64,000 nt of DNA from Mucispirillum schaedleri ASF457 (GCF_000487995.2 NZ_CP097562.1:1609001-1673000); one strand, 5' to 3'. Positions 30,041 through 39,862 are shown, counted from the stretch's first letter. The notes: a model not told the origin generated them from the sequence alone. Made by a program: numbers and translations.

Positions 30041-31894
30041 TTAATCATCTAAATCTTCAATACCCTGTAATTTTTTCCCCCGCAGAGTATGCCTTTCTTG
30101 CGCTGAAAGGATAATTTTTCTAATTCGTATGGACTGTGGTGTTACTTCCACCATTTCATCATCTGCAATAAAATGTATAGCTTTTTCAAGTGTCATAGGA
30201 AGTATTGGTCGCAGTGTAAGTGCTTCATCTTTACCAGATGCACGCATATTTGTAAGTTTTTTCTCTTTACAAGGGTTTACATTTAAATCATTATCTTTAT
30301 TATATTCTCCAATAACCATACCTTCATATACAGCATCACCCGGCACAACAAAAAGCTGTCCCCTAGGCTCTAAATGAAAGAGTCCATAACCTACTGCAAC
30401 CCCTGCTCTGTCTGAAACAAGTGAGCCAGTATGGCGGACTGGAAAATCACCTCTGTATTCTTCATATCCTGCAAAAAGTGTATTAATAATGCCAGTTCCT
30501 TTTGTATCTGTAAGGAAATCATCACGGTAACCAATAAGACCACGGGAAGGAATAGAAAACTCTGCTCTAACTCTGCCAGTGCCTTTATTTACAAGATTAG
30601 TCATTCTGCCTTTTCTCATAGAAAGTTTTTCAGTAATAACACCAAGATATGGCTCTTCACAGTCAATATATACATTTTCAACAGGCTCTAAACGAATACC
30701 GTCTTGTTTTTTAAATATAACCTGTGGTCTTCCCACATTAAGCTCAAAGCCTTCTCTTCTCATTTCTTCTATTAAAATAGCAAGCTGAAGTTCGCCTCTG
30801 CCTTTAACAATAAAGCTGTCTTTTTCTGCTGCATCTTCTACTTTAATAGATACATTTCTAAGCACTTCTTTTGCCAGCCTTTCTTTAATTTTAGCAGCCT
30901 GAACAATTTTGCCTTCTTTACCAGCAAGTGGAGATTTATTAATAGTAAATTTCATAGCAACTGTAGGTTCATCAACTGATATTCTAGGAAGCGGTTCAGT
31001 GTTATCTTTAGAGCAAATTGTATCACCAATAGTAACTTCAGCCATACCCGCGACGACTAAAATATCCCCCGGCTGTGGGTTAGTGTTATCAACTAATTCC
31101 ATACCAGAATATGACTGAATTTTAGAAACTCTTGCAGGTTTTGATTCGCCTTTTTCATTAAAAATAATAAGTCCGTCATTAATATTTGTAATATTACTTC
31201 TTATTTTACCAATAGCAAGTCTGCCAAGATAATCAGAATATCCTAAATCTGAAACAAGCATTTTAAAAGTTGATTCTTCATCATAGGCAGGAGCAGGTAT
31301 TTTCTTTAAAATCATATCAAAAAGTGGTTTTAAATCTTTTCCCTGTTCTTCAAGAGTAAGGGATGCAACACCATCTCTGCCTACTGCATAAAGGATAGGA
31401 AAATCAAGCTGTTCTTCTGTTGCATCTAAATCAATAAATAAGTCTAAAACTTCATCTATAACTTCATGAGGTCTTGCATCTTTTCTATCTATTTTGTTAA
31501 TACATACTATAACTACTAAACCTCTTTCAAGTGCTTTTTTAAGAACAAAACGGGTTTGCGGAAGTGGTCCTTCAGAAGCATCTACTAAAAGTATGGCACC
31601 ATCAACCATAGATAATGCTCGCTCCACCTCGCCGCCAAAATCGGCATGTCCTGGAGTATCTAAAATATTGATTTTAGTGCCATGCCAGCTAACAGAACAG
31701 TTTTTAGCAGTGATAGTGATGCCTCTTTCTTTTTCAATATCCATACTATCCATTGCTCTTTCTTCAGTAACTTGATTATCTCTGTATACGCCGCTTTGTT
31801 TAAACATAGCATCAACAAGAGTTGTTTTACCATGGTCAACATGGGCAATAATTGCAATATTTCTTAATGAATTATTTTGTGATAAATTTTTCAT
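30041..31894 (-). CDS. typA: Ribosome-associated GTPase TypA/BipA
   Basis: TypA is a translational GTPase related to EF-G that assists ribosome assembly and stress adaptation. The G domain has AHVDHGKTTLVDAM (G1), RGITITAKN (G2), DTPGHADFGGEVER (G3) and NKIDRKDARP (G4). Domain II, the EF-G-like domains III and V and the C-terminal TypA-specific domain (ending RKIILSAQERHTLRGKKLQGI) follow. Length is 617 residues, standard. The ATG has a GAGG upstream. It is transcribed divergently from the TrkA-type gene. Confidence 0.97.
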   Translation of the reverse strand: MKNLSQNNSLRNIAIIAHVDHGKTTLVDAMFKQSGVYRDNQVTEERAMDSMDIEKERGITITAKNCSVSWHGTKINILDTPGHADFGGEVERALSMVDGAILLVDASEGPLPQTRFVLKKALERGLVVIVCINKIDRKDARPHEVIDEVLDLFIDLDATEEQLDFPILYAVGRDGVASLTLEEQGKDLKPLFDMILKKIPAPAYDEESTFKMLVSDLGYSDYLGRLAIGKIRSNITNINDGLIIFNEKGESKPARVSKIQSYSGMELVDNTNPQPGDILVVAGMAEVTIGDTICSKDNTEPLPRISVDEPTVAMKFTINKSPLAGKEGKIVQAAKIKERLAKEVLRNVSIKVEDAAEKDSFIVKGRGELQLAILIEEMRREGFELNVGRPQVIFKKQDGIRLEPVENVYIDCEEPYLGVITEKLSMRKGRMTNLVNKGTGRVRAEFSIPSRGLIGYRDDFLTDTKGTGIINTLFAGYEEYRGDFPVRHTGSLVSDRAGVAVGYGLFHLEPRGQLFVVPGDAVYEGMVIGEYNKDNDLNVNPCKEKKLTNMRASGKDEALTLRPILPMTLEKAIHFIADDEMVEVTPQSIRIRKIILSAQERHTLRGKKLQGIEDLDD

Positions 31895-32100
31895 ACAACC
31901 TCAAATTTTTTAAAGTAGGAATTTACTCTTTTGCCTTTTTTTTAGTAAATAGTCAAGTTATTTTATTTAAAAACAGATAATTTGGCTTATAATATACTGA
32001 TAAATAATAAATTAATACTGCAATATATTGATTATATATTTTATTTATATCAAATAAATAATAAAAATTTGAATAAATTAAAAATAAAATAATGGCTGTA

Positions 32101-32129
32101 TTGACATATATAGATAATCATATTAAAAT
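32101..32129 (+). promoter_or_regulatory. Near-consensus promoter of the TrkA-type/CPA2 pair
   Basis: TTGACA (32101-32106), 17 bases, TAAAAT (32124-32129). It lies 33 bases before the TTG start of the downstream gene. Confidence 0.7.
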
Positions 32130-32161
32130 ACAGAAGAAACTTAAATACATGGAGCATTACT

Positions 32162-33577
32162 TTGGCATCTAAAAAAGTGTTACTTTTTGGGCTTGGTTTT
32201 TTCCAACGCAGGTTATTAAAAATGCTTGCAGATGAAAGACCCTGTGTTGTTGTAGATATAAATGGTGACCTTGTGGAGCGGGTAACTAATGAATATAGTA
32301 ATGTTACAGGTATAGAGGGTGAAGCTTCCAGTATTGTTATATGGAAGAAAATCAATTTAGAAGATATTTCTCATATTGTGTCATCTTTGCAGGATTTTGA
32401 TGTTGTTTTAGAAATATGCAGGATAGCTCGTCAAGTATATAATCTTCAAATTCCAATTGTATTAATGCTTTATAAAAATGACAGGCGTGAAGAATTAGAG
32501 CAGTTTGATGTAAAAGTGATTAATCCAATATTAATCGCGTCAGAATCTGTTTTAAATATTATACAAAAAAACTATGCAAGACCTAACAATATAGGGCTTG
32601 GTAATGGTGAGATAGTAGAGGTTATTATCCGCAGGCGTTCCCATATAGTTGATAGAAAAATGCGTTTTTTAGCACCAAGCAGGTGGAAAGTAGCAGCTGT
32701 ATATAGAAATGCCTCATTTATAGTGCCTGATGGTGATTTTAAGCTTCAAATAGGGGACAGGGTCGTGCTTGTAGGCGAGCCAAAAGTTGTAGAAAATATT
32801 GTAAATATTTTAATGATAGGCAAGCCTGAATTTCCATTGCAGTATGGGCAAAGTTTTGCAGTGCTTACAGGTGGTTTAGTAGAGAGAGATTCTGTTGAAA
32901 TAAATTACTTTTTTAATAATACAAAGGCAAAAAAATATTTGTGGTATGATACAGAACATCATAAAGTTACAGATACAAAAGAAATAGAGATAATACAAAA
33001 AGCAGGTTGTGAGTTTGGCGGCACTCTTAAAAATTTTCGCAGTGCTGCATATCTTCATGATGTAGGAACATTAGCAGTGTCAGGTAGTGCAGGGTTTGGT
33101 TTATTTAATAGAAAGCTAAAATATTATTTTAAGAAAACTCATCATCCTATTCTTATATGCAGGGGCAGAATGCCTTATAATGAAGTGCTGGTGTTATTAA
33201 ACGGCAGTATTCCTGAAAGACTTATTGAAACAGGTGCAGAGGTCGCTGCCCATTTTGGTGTGCCTTGCAGATGTATATATGTTGTGCCACCCGGTGCTTT
33301 AAAAACTAATCAGGATACTTATGATATGGAATCTCGTAAAAATTTTGTCAGAGATTATGAAAATTTAACAAGAACAAAAATACCACTTTTAATACTAGAA
33401 GGTAATCCTGTTCATAAAGTTTTGTCAGAAGTAGATGATAAATTAAATAATCTTTTAATAGTGTCAGCTAACTCTAAAGACAGTATATCATTTTTAAACC
33501 CTCATACATCATTTTTAATAGCATCCCGCACAAATAACAGTGTGCTTGTGCTTCCAGATGAGGATTCTAATGACTGA
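32162..33577 (+). CDS. TrkA-type NAD-binding regulator with RCK domains
   Basis: This 471-residue cytosolic protein has an N-terminal Rossmann domain (VLLFGLGFFQRRLLKML...VVVDINGDLVERV) followed by a TrkA_C domain (about 150-230, IVEVIIRRRSHIVDRKMRFLAPSRWKVAAVYRNASFIVPDGDFKLQIGDRVVLVGEP). The C-terminal 200 residues have a possible USP-like alpha/beta fold (HHPILICRGRMPYNEVLVLLNGS). The usual GxGxxG is altered to GLGFFQ. It probably gates the transporter encoded next, which it overlaps by 8 bases. Start is TTG 32162 with GGAG at 32151-32154. Confidence 0.8.
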   Translation: MASKKVLLFGLGFFQRRLLKMLADERPCVVVDINGDLVERVTNEYSNVTGIEGEASSIVIWKKINLEDISHIVSSLQDFDVVLEICRIARQVYNLQIPIVLMLYKNDRREELEQFDVKVINPILIASESVLNIIQKNYARPNNIGLGNGEIVEVIIRRRSHIVDRKMRFLAPSRWKVAAVYRNASFIVPDGDFKLQIGDRVVLVGEPKVVENIVNILMIGKPEFPLQYGQSFAVLTGGLVERDSVEINYFFNNTKAKKYLWYDTEHHKVTDTKEIEIIQKAGCEFGGTLKNFRSAAYLHDVGTLAVSGSAGFGLFNRKLKYYFKKTHHPILICRGRMPYNEVLVLLNGSIPERLIETGAEVAAHFGVPCRCIYVVPPGALKTNQDTYDMESRKNFVRDYENLTRTKIPLLILEGNPVHKVLSEVDDKLNNLLIVSANSKDSISFLNPHTSFLIASRTNNSVLVLPDEDSND

Positions 33578-34748
33578 GCATGAAGCACTGTTTTTATTTC
33601 TTATGGCAATAGGTGCTTTTTTTATGCCTTTTATCAGTAAAAGGCTGCTTTTGCCTGCTGCTGTTGGGGAAATAATATATGGCATAGTTATAGTTTCTGT
33701 TTTGCCCCATGGTGAAAACCAGCTTGAAATGGTTGAATATTTTTCAGCTCTCGGCTTTTTAATTCTTATGTATTTAGCTGGGCTTGAAATAGATTTTGAC
33801 AGGTTCAGAGATTTATCAAGAAAAGAATTTTTGCTTTATGTATCAGTTTTTATTCCAGTGGCTGTTGTTGCATGGTATTTATCATTTTACTTAAATCTGC
33901 ACTGGTCATTTGCTATTATATTTTTCACATCAGGTATAGGGCTTTTGTTTCCAGTTCTTAGGGATACAGAGCTTATAAAAACAGATTTTGGTCAGAAGCT
34001 TTTAATTATTACTATGATAGGCGAGATACTAACTCTTGCAGGGCTTACTATCTTTACTATTATATCTAAATATGGATATACAATAAATAGTGCAAGGCAG
34101 ATTTTATATTTAGCAGTATTTTTTATTGTAATTTATTTATTTATGAAAATCTTGAAGGTTGCACTTTGGTGGAAGCCTAATCTGCAGTCTGTATTTTTAG
34201 AAGTAGGTAATACAACGGAAACAGGTATGCGGGCTAATTTTGTAATACTTTTTGCATTTGTTGCTTTTGCTGCTGTTTTAGAAATAGCTTTTGTTGTGGG
34301 AGCATTTGTTGGCGGTATGATGTTTGCCCTTGTTTTTGCAGGCAGAGATGGTGTGCTTGATAAGCTTGGCGGAGTTGGCTATGGGTTTTTCATACCAATA
34401 TTTTTTATATCAGTTGGTATGCGTGTAACATTTGATGATTTTCTACAGAAAGATGTTATTTTGCTGGCACTTCTAATTATTACATCGCTGTTTTTATCAA
34501 AAGCAGCTGGGACGATACTGCTTTTATTTTCATCTATTCCTAAGCAGAAACTTTTACTTGTTGCAACAGGTCTTTCATTTCCTCTTACTATGCTTGTTGT
34601 TGTATCAAGTATCTTTTATGATTTAGAGCTAATAGACAAAATGCAGACATCAGCAGTTCTTTTAGCATCAATGATTTCTGCTATTATATTCCCATGGATA
34701 TTTAAGGCTTTTGCAGCTGTGATTATGCCTGATGAAGATGTAAGATAA
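33570..34748 (+). CDS. CPA2-family cation/proton antiporter (Kef/NhaS type)
   Basis: This protein of about 392 residues has roughly eleven to twelve hydrophobic segments typical of Na+(K+)/H+ exchangers. Family signs are LLLPAAVGEIIYGIVI, LMYLAGLEIDFDRF (the LAGLEID motif of CPA2), SGIGLLFPVLRD, and FVVGAFVGGMMFALVFAGR...FFIPIFFISVGM. There is no cytosolic RCK domain of its own; the upstream TrkA-type protein probably fills that role. ATG 33570 with GAGG upstream is preferred to an in-frame start at 33540. Confidence 0.88.
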   Translation: MTEHEALFLFLMAIGAFFMPFISKRLLLPAAVGEIIYGIVIVSVLPHGENQLEMVEYFSALGFLILMYLAGLEIDFDRFRDLSRKEFLLYVSVFIPVAVVAWYLSFYLNLHWSFAIIFFTSGIGLLFPVLRDTELIKTDFGQKLLIITMIGEILTLAGLTIFTIISKYGYTINSARQILYLAVFFIVIYLFMKILKVALWWKPNLQSVFLEVGNTTETGMRANFVILFAFVAFAAVLEIAFVVGAFVGGMMFALVFAGRDGVLDKLGGVGYGFFIPIFFISVGMRVTFDDFLQKDVILLALLIITSLFLSKAAGTILLLFSSIPKQKLLLVATGLSFPLTMLVVVSSIFYDLELIDKMQTSAVLLASMISAIIFPWIFKAFAAVIMPDEDVR

Positions 34749-34755
34749 TAAAAAT

Positions 34756-34784
34756 TTTACATTTAATTATGCAGTATATATAAT
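34756..34784 (+). promoter_or_regulatory. Predicted promoter of the hybrid kinase gene
   Basis: TTTACA (34756-34761), 17 bases, TATAAT (34779-34784). It lies 19 bases before the ATG, so the leader would be very short. Confidence 0.6.
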
Positions 34785-34803
34785 ATTGTAATGGATAATT
34801 TAT

Positions 34804-37800
34804 ATGAATAATATTAAGTTGCTTGTTATTACTTTTGTGGTTATAGAAATATTTGTATCTATCTTTATTCTTCGTGATTTAAACAGAAGAATAGATGTTG
34901 AAATAGCATCAAGGGTAAATACTATTACTACACAGAAAGAAATTATTTATAACAATGTAGTAAATGATGCTTTATCTAAATTTCAGATATTATATACTAA
35001 TCAGGCTTTTTGCGAAGATATTAAAGAAATAAACAGCCTTACAGGCAAAGAAAGAGAAAATGCAATAAGGCGTATGCACCATCATTTTCTTGATATGTAT
35101 GTTAATTTTATTCCGGGTTCTGCTAATTTAATAAGAATATATGATAAGTCAGGTAAATTAATAGGCAGATATGTTGATGGCGAGCTTGACCCGTCATCAT
35201 TTAACAGCAGCTTCCATATAATTTATCCAACAAAAGAAAGCAGACTTTTCACAATAGATTCTAAAGATATTGCTGTAATCATTCCACACAAACTCCAGCA
35301 TAATAATGAAGTGTATGGATATATTGAATTTGGTATGACAGCAGATTCATTTTTAAACCATATAGAAACTCTTTATTCCAGCTTATATATATTTTTAATT
35401 AAAAATACATATATAGATAAGGGTGGTAAAGAAGATATTCAAGGTATGGATATAGGTGAATATAAAGTGATGACAGGACGCCATCATCATATATCAGAAA
35501 TAGTTTTAAAGGGTATTATTAATAATATAGACTATGTAGTATCTTTACAAAAAGATGCCAAAAACTTTATAAAAGATATATATATGGATGGAGCAAGATA
35601 CTGGGGTGTATTTATCAGTATAAATGATATTGATGATAACGAGCTTGGCTATGTAGCAGAGATTATGCCTAATAACTATATATATCAGCTTAAAAATGTT
35701 GCTTTTTTCTTATGGCTTTTAATAACTGTAGCACTATGGCTTTTTGCTTTTATTGTTATAGTTATGGATAGAAACAAATACTCTATGATGCAGCTTAACA
35801 GGGTGCTTGAAGGCTATAAGCTGGCAGTAGATAATTCATCTCAAATTATAGAGTTCAGCAGCGATTTATTTATAACTAATGTAAACCAGAAATTTTTAGA
35901 TTTAATGGGCGGTCAGATTGATGAATATATTGGTGAAACACTAGCTCATTTTGCAAAAAGATGCAGTGAACCTAAAAAATTTATTAACTCTTTTAACAGT
36001 GAAAGCACTAATACAGTATTTAACGGTATTTATGAATTTACAACAAAGCACAGTAAAAAAGCAGTTTTATCAATATCAAGCACTCCTATTATGAATAGTT
36101 ATGGCGGTGTAATAAATATTTTATGTGTAATGAGTGATTTAACTCCAGAGTATTCTGCAATTAATGAATTAAAAGTAGCAGAAGATAGAAGTGAAGAATT
36201 TATTACAATCTTAACAGACTATATTAATGCAACAGGAAATATATTAGTTGTTTATAAAAAAGATTTTACATTAGAATATTCTAATTCAAGCCAGGCATCA
36301 GACTCTTATGATAATATAGTAAACTGTTACAAGCATTATGCAGGCAGATGCACAAGGGCATGCAGGGAATGTTATATAAAACAGGTATTTGAAGAAAAAA
36401 TTAAAATATCTTATGAAGTAATAGAAGAAGAAAATAATATATATGAAATGATAAGCTTTTTCCCTATTTTTGATAAGCATGGTAATGTAAGGCTTGTTGT
36501 ATGCGAACACAGGAATATTTTTGACAAGGTAGAATCTCAGAAAACACTGCTTGAATTAAATGAAAAAGAGCGTGCAATGGTTACACAGCTGCATGAAATG
36601 GTGCAGGCTAGAGATATTGCAAAAGCAGAAGCAGAGCATGCAAGTAAGGCAAAAAGTTTATTTTTAGCTAATATGAGCCATGAAATAAGAACTCCGATTA
36701 ATGGTATATTAGGCTTTTTAGCACTTTTAAAAGACTATAAAATGGATGAAACTGCAAAAGAATATCTTAATATTATAAGCACAAGTTCAGAAAGTCTTTT
36801 AGGTGTAATTAATGATATATTAGATTTCTCTAAAATAGAAAGCGGTAAAATGGAGCTTGAAAAAGTGCCATTTAGCATTGTAACAGATATTGAAGCGATA
36901 GCAGATTTATATATAGCACAAGCAGAAGAGAAAAAAATAGAGCTTACATGTTATATAGACCCGCTTTTGCCACATAAACTTTTAGGTGATTCTTTAAAAA
37001 TCAAGCAGATTATGACAAACTTTTTATCAAATGCTGTAAAATTTACACCAGAATATGGCAGCATATCATTAGATGTGCGCTGCATTTATAAAGAAAATGG
37101 TATAGCAAGAGTTAAATTTTCAGTAACAGATACTGGTATTGGTATAAATAATGCTACTAAGGAAAAAATATTTTCTCCATTTGCTCAAGGAGATACATCT
37201 ATAACAAGACGGTTTGGCGGCACAGGGCTTGGTTTATCTATATCACATAGTATGCTTGAAATGATGAATTCTCAGTTAGAGCTTGAAACAAAGGAAAATA
37301 ATGGCTCTACATTTTCTTTTGAGCTTTCATTAAAAATAATTGATGATACAGACTATATTGAAAAATTTGATACAAACTTTAAAATGTTTATTTTTGACAG
37401 TAAAAATGGTTGTGGCAGGGTTATGCAGGAATATATGTCTTCTTTAAATATAAAGATTAATGACTGCAATGGTGATTACAATAAAATTACAGAAGATACT
37501 GATTATGTGCTGATAGATTCTGGCAAAGATATAGAGCATTTTAAAGCATTATTTAGCAAAATGCCTTATAAGAACAAAGTTCAATATATAGCAGGCTCAT
37601 ACAGTATATATAAGAACGAAATCAGTAAGATAGATGGTATAAGCCATATTTTTCTAAAGCCTGTTACATTAACAAGATTAAAAAATATATTTAAAAATTT
37701 GGTGCAAAAAAGTTATAAAGAAGATAAAAAATTATCCGATATAGATAATCAAGTGATGCTGAAAGGCAATGTTCTAGTTGTGGAAGATAACCCTGTAAAC

Positions 37801-38124
37801 CAAAAACTTATGGTTATCTTTCTTGAAAAAACAGGCTTTAATGTTACTGTTGCAGGTAATGGTCAGGAAGCTGTAGATATAGTATCAAGTGGAAAAGAAT
37901 TTGATATTATATTTATGGATATACATATGCCAGTTATGGATGGTGTTTCGTCCACAAAAGAAATCAGGGCAAAAGGTATTAATATTCCTATTATAGCATT
38001 AACTGCGAATGTTATTAAAGAAGATATGGATAATTTTATTGCAAGTGGTATGAATAAGCATGTTGCAAAACCAATCAACTTTGATAAACTTCAGGAAGTT
38101 CTGCTCCAGTATGTAAAAGCCTGA
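34804..38124 (+). CDS. Hybrid sensor histidine kinase (periplasmic sensor, PAS, HisKA, HATPase, receiver)
   Basis: This is a 1,106-residue membrane kinase. Transmembrane helix 1 (about 4-22) and helix 2 (about 298-318) enclose a 270-residue periplasmic sensor. Then come a PAS-like region (about 345-455), a second PAS-like region (about 470-590) with the Cys-rich [13 protein letters not shown], a coiled coil, HisKA with the phospho-His in [13 protein letters not shown] (about 630), HATPase (N box [24 protein letters not shown]), a degenerate receiver-like domain (about 860-975, no clear phospho-Asp site) and a true receiver (about 990-1106, Asp in [11 protein letters not shown]). An HPt-like gene follows by 16 bases. 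Confidence 0.9.
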   Translation: MNNIKLLVITFVVIEIFVSIFILRDLNRRIDVEIASRVNTITTQKEIIYNNVVNDALSKFQILYTNQAFCEDIKEINSLTGKERENAIRRMHHHFLDMYVNFIPGSANLIRIYDKSGKLIGRYVDGELDPSSFNSSFHIIYPTKESRLFTIDSKDIAVIIPHKLQHNNEVYGYIEFGMTADSFLNHIETLYSSLYIFLIKNTYIDKGGKEDIQGMDIGEYKVMTGRHHHISEIVLKGIINNIDYVVSLQKDAKNFIKDIYMDGARYWGVFISINDIDDNELGYVAEIMPNNYIYQLKNVAFFLWLLITVALWLFAFIVIVMDRNKYSMMQLNRVLEGYKLAVDNSSQIIEFSSDLFITNVNQKFLDLMGGQIDEYIGETLAHFAKRCSEPKKFINSFNSESTNTVFNGIYEFTTKHSKKAVLSISSTPIMNSYGGVINILCVMSDLTPEYSAINELKVAEDRSEEFITILTDYINATGNILVVYKKDFTLEYSNSSQASDSYDNIVNCYKHYAGRCTRACRECYIKQVFEEKIKISYEVIEEENNIYEMISFFPIFDKHGNVRLVVCEHRNIFDKVESQKTLLELNEKERAMVTQLHEMVQARDIAKAEAEHASKAKSLFLANMSHEIRTPINGILGFLALLKDYKMDETAKEYLNIISTSSESLLGVINDILDFSKIESGKMELEKVPFSIVTDIEAIADLYIAQAEEKKIELTCYIDPLLPHKLLGDSLKIKQIMTNFLSNAVKFTPEYGSISLDVRCIYKENGIARVKFSVTDTGIGINNATKEKIFSPFAQGDTSITRRFGGTGLGLSISHSMLEMMNSQLELETKENNGSTFSFELSLKIIDDTDYIEKFDTNFKMFIFDSKNGCGRVMQEYMSSLNIKINDCNGDYNKITEDTDYVLIDSGKDIEHFKALFSKMPYKNKVQYIAGSYSIYKNEISKIDGISHIFLKPVTLTRLKNIFKNLVQKSYKEDKKLSDIDNQVMLKGNVLVVEDNPVNQKLMVIFLEKTGFNVTVAGNGQEAVDIVSSGKEFDIIFMDIHMPVMDGVSSTKEIRAKGINIPIIALTANVIKEDMDNFIASGMNKHVAKPINFDKLQEVLLQYVKA

Positions 38125-38140
38125 AAACAGGGGGCTTTTA

Positions 38141-38473
38141 ATGAAAGTTGATATGGAAACACTTGCAAAATCTACAGGAATAGCTAATACAGAGCTTTTG
38201 AAAGGCTTTGTGTGTGATTTTTTTAATATATGCTCAAAAGATTTAGAGCGTATACCACAAAGCATTAAAAAAGGTGATAATGAAGCAGTAATTCGCCATT
38301 CTTATAATATATATGGAGCAGCTTACAGGCTAAGGCTTGAAGATATTAAGCAGGCTGCAGCATGTCTTGTCCGTGCAGCAAATAATATGGAAACAGAAAA
38401 ATATGACAAACTTTATGATGAATTGGCAGAAGTATTTACTGCAGGTCAAATAGATTATAAGGAAACAGCATAA
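38141..38473 (+). CDS. HPt-like protein lacking the canonical phospho-histidine
   Basis: This 110-residue all-helical protein sits directly after a hybrid kinase, where a phosphotransfer (HPt) protein is expected. The HPt signature AHxLKGxA is represented by RHSYNIYGAAYRL (52-64). Aligning the conserved Gly (59) puts Tyr55 where the phospho-His should be; the nearest His is residue 53. The helix pattern after it (RLEDIKQAAACLVRAANN) fits the family. It may be a regulator that docks without taking phosphate, or may use His53 in a shifted register. Confidence 0.65.
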   Translation: MKVDMETLAKSTGIANTELLKGFVCDFFNICSKDLERIPQSIKKGDNEAVIRHSYNIYGAAYRLRLEDIKQAAACLVRAANNMETEKYDKLYDELAEVFTAGQIDYKETA

Positions 38474-38530
38474 AATAGATATAATATAAACACCTGAAAA
38501 ATAGATTATGAGAACTTGTTAAGACAATTA

Positions 38531-38642
38531 TGTCATATTGAGCCATAAGGCGAAATATCTAACATATTAGTATTTAAAGACTTTTAGCAAATATAAATAA
38601 TTATTATCCTAGATTCTTCGCCAGTGGCTTAGAATAGACATT
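38531..38642 (+). repeat. Palindromic MITE-like element, diverged copy
   Basis: The left end (GTCATATTGAGCCATAAGGCG, from 38532) is roughly the complement of the right end (TAGATTCTTCGCCAGTGGCT then AGAATAGACATTG). It has the same plan as 38826-38942 with more differences and a different middle. Confidence 0.65.
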
Positions 38643-38742
38643 GTATAGTGTATGTTTACAGCAATAATTATGTTGAAATTATATAATATTCAAGCCTAAT
38701 TAATACATCATTATTTATACTGCTTAAAGTAAAAGTATGTCT

Positions 38743-38782
38743 TTTTGAAAGAGTAAAGCGACCGAAGGAACTATATATTTAT
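38743..38782 (+). repeat. Short REP-like repeat
   Basis: AGTATGTCTTTTTGAAAGAG...GCGACCGAAGGAACTATA resembles AATATGTCTTCCTGAGTGAG...GCGAGCGAAGGAACTATG in the right inverted-repeat arm near 29860-29910. It is a solitary diverged member. Confidence 0.5.
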
Positions 38783-38825
38783 ATTACTTAAAATTTTATA
38801 ATATTTATAAAACTATTGCAGTTAT

Positions 38826-38942
38826 GTCATATTGAGCCATAAAGCGAAATATCTAAAAGAGAAGATAATTTAAATATATTATATACTAATATAATTTAGA
38901 TAATGTAGATTTTTCGCCTTATAAATTCAGGCTCAAAATGAC
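38826..38942 (+). repeat. Palindromic MITE-like element, copy 2 (best preserved)
   Basis: The 117-bp element has imperfect inverted ends of about 35 bases: GTCATATTGAGCCATAAAGC... (from 38826) and ...TTCAGGCTCAAAATGAC (to 38942). The middle matches 17454-17570, and both copies are followed nine or ten bases later by IS-end-like sequence. No protein is encoded. It probably folds into one long hairpin if transcribed. Confidence 0.75.
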
Positions 38943-38950
38943 TGTAGTCT

Positions 38951-38971
38951 AATTTTTTTGGGTAAGCTCAA
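38951..38971 (+). repeat. IS-end-like remnant
   Basis: The bases TTTTTTTGGGTAAGCTCA within this interval differ at one position from the IS3-element right end TTTTTGGGTAAGTTCA. No transposase remains here. Confidence 0.55.
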
Positions 38972-39031
38972 AGTATTAGTCTATTTTCAATAGAATTAGC
39001 AAAATGTATATATATAAAAATCATATAAAAG

Positions 39032-39068
39032 AAAAAGCACTTTCACATAATTATAAAAGTGCTTTTTT
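39032..39068 (-). terminator. Intrinsic terminator of efp
   Basis: AAAAAGCACTTT and AAAGTGCTTTTTT form a long stem with an A/T loop. It lies 33 bases past the efp stop on the minus strand; it could work in both directions. Confidence 0.85.
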
Positions 39069-39100
39069 ATTGTCTGATAGGGGTATTATGCCACAATAAT

Positions 39101-39673
39101 TTATTTTTTAGAGCTTACTCTTTCAATATATGATGCATCACGAGTATCAATTTTTAATACATCGCCTTCATTAATAAATAATGGCACTTGGATTTTGCCG
39201 CCAGTAATAACAGTAGCACCTTTTGAACCACCTGTTACTGTATCCCCTTTAACTCCCGGCTCACATTCAGTAACTTCCAGTTCTACAAAGTTAGGAAGTG
39301 TAATGCCTATTGGCCTGCCATTGAAAAACTGCACTGCTACATCTAATGATTCTGGCATAAATAAGTATGCATCACCAACACAGTCATCATCAAGATGAAC
39401 CTGCTCATAGCTTTCCTGGTCCATAAAAATATATTCAGTGCCATCATTATAAAGATACTGCATTCTTTTTTCTTCAAAGTCTGGCTCTTTTAATTTTTCA
39501 CCTGAATCGTAAGTTCTTTCAAGCACTCTGCCTGATATTAAGTTTTTAATTTTAGTGCGAACTGTGGCTCCACCCCTGCCGCATTTAATGTGCTGCCATT
39601 CTATTACAGCGTATGGCTCACCATCAACTTCAATTTTAGAGCCTCTTTTAAATTGGTTTGGAGTAATTGGCAT
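39101..39673 (-). CDS. efp: Elongation factor P (Arg-type tip)
   Basis: EF-P relieves ribosome stalling at proline runs. It is full length at 190 residues with the N-terminal KOW-like domain and two OB domains, ending in the expected IDTRDASYIERV. The loop that reaches the peptidyl-transfer centre reads KCGRGGATVR, so residue 33 is Arg where Escherichia coli has the modified Lys34. That excludes beta-lysylation by EpmA at this position. Whether this Arg is modified cannot be told from here; no earP or epmA gene is in the window. The gene stands alone with its own terminator. Confidence 0.96.
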   Translation of the reverse strand: MPITPNQFKRGSKIEVDGEPYAVIEWQHIKCGRGGATVRTKIKNLISGRVLERTYDSGEKLKEPDFEEKRMQYLYNDGTEYIFMDQESYEQVHLDDDCVGDAYLFMPESLDVAVQFFNGRPIGITLPNFVELEVTECEPGVKGDTVTGGSKGATVITGGKIQVPLFINEGDVLKIDTRDASYIERVSSKK

Positions 39674-39748
39674 ATTTTCCTCATTTTTATAAATTTTTCA
39701 GAGTGTATCATTGTTTTTCATAAATTGCAAGTAAAAGCAGTATTTTAA

Positions 39749-39770
39749 TTTTTGGAAAAAATTCCAAAAA
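39749..39770 (+). promoter_or_regulatory. Palindrome 1 upstream of the AAA/DUF4143 gene
   Basis: TTTTTGGAA and TTCCAAAAA form a perfect 9-bp inverted repeat around four A residues. The same sequence recurs 39 bases downstream. It is likely an operator site. Confidence 0.6.
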
Positions 39771-39787
39771 CTATGCAGATATATTTT

Positions 39788-39809
39788 TTTTTGGAAAAAA
39801 TTCCAAAAA
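39788..39809 (+). promoter_or_regulatory. Palindrome 2 upstream of the AAA/DUF4143 gene
   Basis: The same 9-bp arms and A4 centre as at 39749-39770. It overlaps the likely -35 region, with a TATTAT -10 candidate at 39823-39828, so a dimeric regulator bound here would block or control transcription of the ATPase gene. Confidence 0.6.
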
Positions 39810-39862
39810 ATACTTGAAACAATATTATAAGCAAACTATATTAATTTTGTAGGAGCAGTATT

